From: Pseudomonadota bacterium
GTDB lineage: Bacteria; Pseudomonadota; Alphaproteobacteria; Rhizobiales; Xanthobacteraceae
Assembly (NCBI GenBank): GCA_018971625.1
Contig: JAGXAJ010000030.1
Location: 1-44,720 of the forward strand
Direction: 5' to 3'
DNA: 44,720 nt
Shown: piece after piece, positions 42,278-44,720 of the stretch
Layout: each line of letters begins with the position of its first letter
How positions within the stretch are numbered: the stretch's first letter is position 1
Notes under the pieces: model-generated
What the model saw: the letters and a program-made list of their open reading frames with translations, nothing else
What the model was told of the DNA's origin: nothing
The model's database searches: none
Translations under genes and position numbers: made by a program

Positions 42278-42627
42278 CTATGGAGCGACGGTGGCTCTCG
42301 TCAATCTTCCGAGGTACCAGTTGGTTACATCGTTGGTGTAAGTGTTGGTCGCCGTCTTGCTGAACCCGTCCGGCGTCGACACCGCCGCCTGTGTTGCGTT
42401 GTTGTAGGCGTCATATTGGTCCTTGACCGCCATCTGACGTGAAGCCCAGGAAACCACGGCCAACTCATATCGACCGTTGCTCCGGCGTAGCTGTAGCTGG
42501 AGCTGTACACTTCTCCAATGCCGTTCGAACTATCAACGCGGAAAACAACGAACATTGGGACCTGGAGCTCCTGCACGGGGTAGATTGCGCTACTGTCCTT
42601 GCTATAGACATTCGAATTGGTTAGCGG
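42278..42627 (-). pseudogene. SpvB-like gene remnant, C-terminal part
   Basis: Minus-strand reading gives QYDAYNNATQAAVSTPDGFS, then NDVTNWYLGRLTRATVAP and a stop. It is nearly the same end as the intact protein at 27347-30217. Upstream pieces ([18 protein letters not shown], then SSYSYAGATVDMS) match the preceding part. Frameshifts and an internal loss of about 87 codons (RQMAVKD joined directly to QYDAYNN, near 42420) show that it is dead. At 42627 it is interrupted by an IS3-family element and continues at 43949. Confidence 0.85.
42625..42627. repeat. Target-site duplication CGG, left copy
   Basis: It is identical to 43949-43951 on the other side of the IS3-family element, as expected from staggered cutting at insertion. 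Confidence 0.8.
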
Positions 42628-42677
42628 TGAACCGCCCCGGGTTTGCCGGAGGCTCCAATTCCTGAGAGGATGGAGCC

Positions 42678-43007
42678 ATGACGAGCAAGACGACGAACAA
42701 GTTTTCACCCGAGGTGCGTGCACGAGCGGTCCGGATGGTTCTGGATCATGCGATCGAGCACCCCTCCCGCTGGGCGGCAGTGACGTCGATTGCGGGGAAG
42801 ATCGGCTGCACGCCGCAGACGCTGCATGACTGGGTCAAGAAGGCGGAAGTCGACAGCGGGCAACGGGCCGGCATCTCGACGGACATGGCCGAGAAGCTGA
42901 AGGCCCTGGAACGGGAGAACCGCGAGCTTCGGCAGGCCAACGAGATCCTGCGCAAGGCAAGCGCTTATTTTGCGACGGCGGAGCTCGACCGCCGGTCCAA
43001 GCCATGA
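42678..43007 (+). CDS. IS3-family OrfA
   Basis: This is a 109-residue protein. [20 protein letters not shown], then [20 protein letters not shown] form the helix-turn-helix, and [20 protein letters not shown] is the leucine-zipper-like coiled coil ending in LRKASAYFA, the standard end of IS3 OrfA. The stop overlaps the OrfB start (ATGA), with OrfB in the -1 frame, which allows the OrfAB fusion transposase by programmed frameshifting, as known for the family. I did not identify the slippery site with confidence. Confidence 0.92.
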   Translation: MTSKTTNKFSPEVRARAVRMVLDHAIEHPSRWAAVTSIAGKIGCTPQTLHDWVKKAEVDSGQRAGISTDMAEKLKALERENRELRQANEILRKASAYFATAELDRRSKP

Positions 43008-43909
43008 TCGCCTTTATAGACGATCATCGTGGGGCGCATGGGGTCGAGCCGATCTGCAAGGTCTTGCCGATCGCCCCCTCGACCTACCATGCCCATGTGG
43101 TCAAGCGGCGCGATCCCGCCAAGCTGTCGGCGCGCGCCAGGCAGGATGCCTGCCTGAAGATCGAGGTCCGGCGGGTGTTCGATCAGAACTTCTCCGTCTA
43201 CGGCGTGCGCAAGGTCTGGCGTCAGCTCAAGCGCGAAGGCTTCGATGTTGCCCGCTGCACCGTGGCCCGGCTGATGCGGAACATGGGTTTGCAAGGGATT
43301 ACCCGCGGCAAATCCGTCAAGACCACGATCAGCGACAAGGCCGCGCCATGTCCGCTGGATCACGTCAACCGTCAGTTCAAGGCGCCGCGGCCGAACGTCC
43401 TCTGGCTCTCCGATTTCACGTATGTCGCGACCTGGAGCGGCTTGGTTTACGTCGCCTTTGTGATCGACGCCTATGCCCGCAGGATCGTGGGGTGGCGCGT
43501 CTCGCGCACGGCGCATGCGAGCTTCGTGCTCGATGCGCTGGAGCAGGCCCTGCATGATCGCCGGCCGGTCCATCGTGGGGGGCTCGTGCACCACAGCGAC
43601 AGGGGCAGCCAATATGTCTCGATCAAGTACACCGAGCGCCTGGCTGAAGCCGGGATCGAACCTTCCGTAGGCAGCGTCGGAGATTACTATGACAATGCTC
43701 TCGCCGAAACCATCAACGGTCTCTACAAGACCGAAGTGATCCATCGGCGCCGGCCATGGCGAAGCTTCGAAGCCGTCGAATACGCGACCCTTGAATGGGT
43801 GGACTGGTTCAACAACCACCGCCTCTTGGAGCCCATCGGCAACATTCCGCCGGTCGAAGCCGAGCAACGCTACTACGCCATGCTGGAACAACCGGATATG
43901 GCGGCTTAA
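43004..43909 (+). CDS. IS3-family OrfB, integrase-like transposase domain
   Basis: This is a 301-residue protein. An HTH_21 region ([20 protein letters not shown]) precedes the rve catalytic core, whose DDE triad is complete: [25 protein letters not shown] and [20 protein letters not shown]. The C-terminal [20 protein letters not shown] is typical. No stops or shifts are seen, so transposase is probably made as an OrfAB fusion. Confidence 0.93.
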   Translation: MIAFIDDHRGAHGVEPICKVLPIAPSTYHAHVVKRRDPAKLSARARQDACLKIEVRRVFDQNFSVYGVRKVWRQLKREGFDVARCTVARLMRNMGLQGITRGKSVKTTISDKAAPCPLDHVNRQFKAPRPNVLWLSDFTYVATWSGLVYVAFVIDAYARRIVGWRVSRTAHASFVLDALEQALHDRRPVHRGGLVHHSDRGSQYVSIKYTERLAEAGIEPSVGSVGDYYDNALAETINGLYKTEVIHRRRPWRSFEAVEYATLEWVDWFNNHRLLEPIGNIPPVEAEQRYYAMLEQPDMAA

Positions 43910-43948
43910 CTCAAACCAAATAGCCTCCGGCAAACCCGGGGCGGTTCA

Positions 43949-43951
43949 CGG
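43949..43951. repeat. Target-site duplication CGG, right copy
   Basis: It is the partner of 42625-42627. Confidence 0.8.
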
Positions 43952-44575
43952 CTGATAGGTCACCGACGTTGTCGCAAGACCCGAGCTGATGGATGTCACG
44001 ACGTCTGTCGCACAACCGCTATCCAGCCACTCATCCATCGCTTGACTGCCAATGATCACGAATCCACCGCCCTTTTCCGTTGAAGTCTCCGCTAAGTACC
44101 GCCCAGCTGGCCGAAGGCGGATAACCGTAATTCGGGCCCGCAAATGATTGATTCGTTCTGGTGAAGCTTGCATTTCCGTTGTTGATCCACACATCCACTG
44201 CTGCTGAGCCTACGAAGGCGAAATCGGCTTTCCCATCTCCATTGAAATCGCCGACAAGCGCGGTATAGCTGGGTAACGTCGGGGCGTGGCCATCCTCACT
44301 TGCACGTTCGAGCCGCTCGTTCGCGGATAAGTCCCTGAGTGAGGCGAGCCATAGTTTGGCCCGCTAAACGACTGCGTCGATCGCGAGAATGTTTCAGCGC
44401 GATACAGCGGCACAATGTCAGGCCGGCTCGCATAGAAGAATTACACGGAATTGTAGCCCACTACACCGGCCGCATCGTTTAATGTGTAGTCGATGATATC
44501 TGGCCGTTGACGCCGTCGTTGACATAGGTAGCGGTGAAGTAGTTGCCCTTAAAGGTCGGCGACTTTGTTCAGCGC
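43949..44575 (-). pseudogene. SpvB-like gene remnant, VCBS-repeat part beyond the IS
   Basis: Minus-strand pieces in several frames read YTALVGDFNGDGKADFAFVG, then NGNASFTRTNQSFAGPNYG, then WAVLSGDFNGKGR (FG-GAP/VCBS repeats). Further up, RPDIVPLYRAETFSRSTQSF and VADL-KGNYFTATYVND are counterparts of RPDSTPLYQAG and VADTKGNYYTVSYVND in the intact protein. Single-base insertions (for example an extra T near 44549) and a loss of most repeats show decay. It ends at about 44575 against another IS end. Confidence 0.8.
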
Positions 44576-44720
44576 CTAGCAGGCTGTTGAAGAACTCAGC
44601 CGCGTTCGCAAACGAAGCCTGACTCTTCGCCATTGTGGATGTAGAAGTGGCCGACGAGCCTGCCCGCAATGCCGATCATGACCCATCCGCGACCGCAGAC
44701 GGGATCATTCTCGTCGTGCC
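44576..44720. mobile_element. Terminus of another insertion sequence (runs off the window)
   Basis: Similarity to SpvB stops at about 44573, and CTAGCAGGCTGTTGAAGAAC follows. The GGCTGTTGAA(G/A)AACT element is a common terminal sequence of IS5/IS1182-like elements. A frame entering from beyond the window could be its transposase end, but I cannot confirm the family. Confidence 0.45.

Larger units (their letters stand above)
42628..43948 (+). mobile_element. Complete IS3-family (IS51-like group) insertion sequence
   Basis: This is a 1321-bp element bounded by perfect 27-bp inverted repeats (42628-42654 and 43922-43948, beginning TGAACCGCCCCGGGTTTGCC). It is flanked by a 3-bp direct repeat CGG (42625-42627 and 43949-43951). 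It carries overlapping orfA and orfB. Removing it and one CGG restores TTGGTTAGCGGCTGATAGGT, which matches the intact SpvB gene near 27948 (TTGGTCAGCGGCTGATACGT). The group assignment rests on orf similarity and target duplication length. It looks recent and potentially mobile. Confidence 0.92.

Noticed and set aside
42098..42442. Plus-strand frame with a signal-peptide-like N-terminus and cysteines
   Set aside because: Its start lies in the antisense of the RHS remnant and its second half is antisense to the SpvB remnant, so it is a chance frame.
42965..43933. 322-codon minus-strand open frame
   Set aside because: It lies antisense to OrfB of the IS3-family element, which has a complete DDE triad. 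High GC content keeps the complement open.

Overview
The window looks like chromosomal DNA of an alphaproteobacterium of the order Hyphomicrobiales, most likely Bradyrhizobium or a close relative. This is an inference from overall GC-rich composition, the style of the type II secretion operon, the plasmid/island markers (DUF736, pRiA4b ORF-3 family) and the IS families present (IS630, IS21, IS66, IS110, IS3/IS51). No rRNA, tRNA or CRISPR array was recognised.

Region 1 (about 1-15,100) is a surface-glycan locus behind an IS630 remnant. On the minus strand, from 11,606 leftwards, lie pseG, a pseH-like acetyltransferase, pseI, a putative surface-sugar transferase, a metallo-beta-lactamase-fold protein resembling CMP-sialate hydroxylase, a methyltransferase, a Wzx-type flippase, a phytanoyl-CoA-dioxygenase-like protein and a Wzy-like polymerase. 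On the plus strand, from 11,797, lie a capsule-type glycosyltransferase, a GT2 glycosyltransferase and a UDP-glucuronate decarboxylase-like gene with two compensating frameshifts. This suggests a pseudaminic-acid-type nonulosonate surface glycan. The pseB, pseC and pseF steps are not in the window.

Region 2 (about 15,100-22,150) is a mobile-DNA graveyard. It holds an IS21 istA fragment, a compact phage-like recombination module (XRE regulator, palindromic operator candidate, YqaJ exonuclease, ERF annealing protein fused to an HNH-like domain), a DUF736 gene broken onto a fragment of an SpvB-like gene, a pRiA4b ORF-3 family gene, and an IS66 remnant joined to an IS110 remnant.

Region 3 (22,151-30,217, minus strand) is the most striking part. 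A Sec-signal-bearing SpvB/FG-GAP protein is followed by a Sec-signal-bearing glycine-rich RHS protein with a short C-terminal toxin-like tail, and then, after 8 bases, by a small DUF4279-like gene in the position of an immunity gene.

Region 4 (30,744-41,720, minus strand) is a tightly coupled 12-gene type II secretion operon in the order gspD-F-H-G-I-J-K-O-E-L-M-N, mostly with 1-4 base overlaps. Region 5 (about 42,080-44,720) is a decayed second copy of the SpvB/RHS locus in the same orientation. It is split by a complete IS3-family element (perfect 27-bp inverted repeats, 3-bp target duplication) and cut at its far end by another IS terminus. The secretion operon is therefore bracketed by two SpvB/RHS loci, and a third SpvB fragment sits at about 18.3-18.5 kb. 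A reasonable hypothesis is that the Sec-exported SpvB/RHS pair is a polymorphic toxin associated with, and perhaps secreted by, this type II system.
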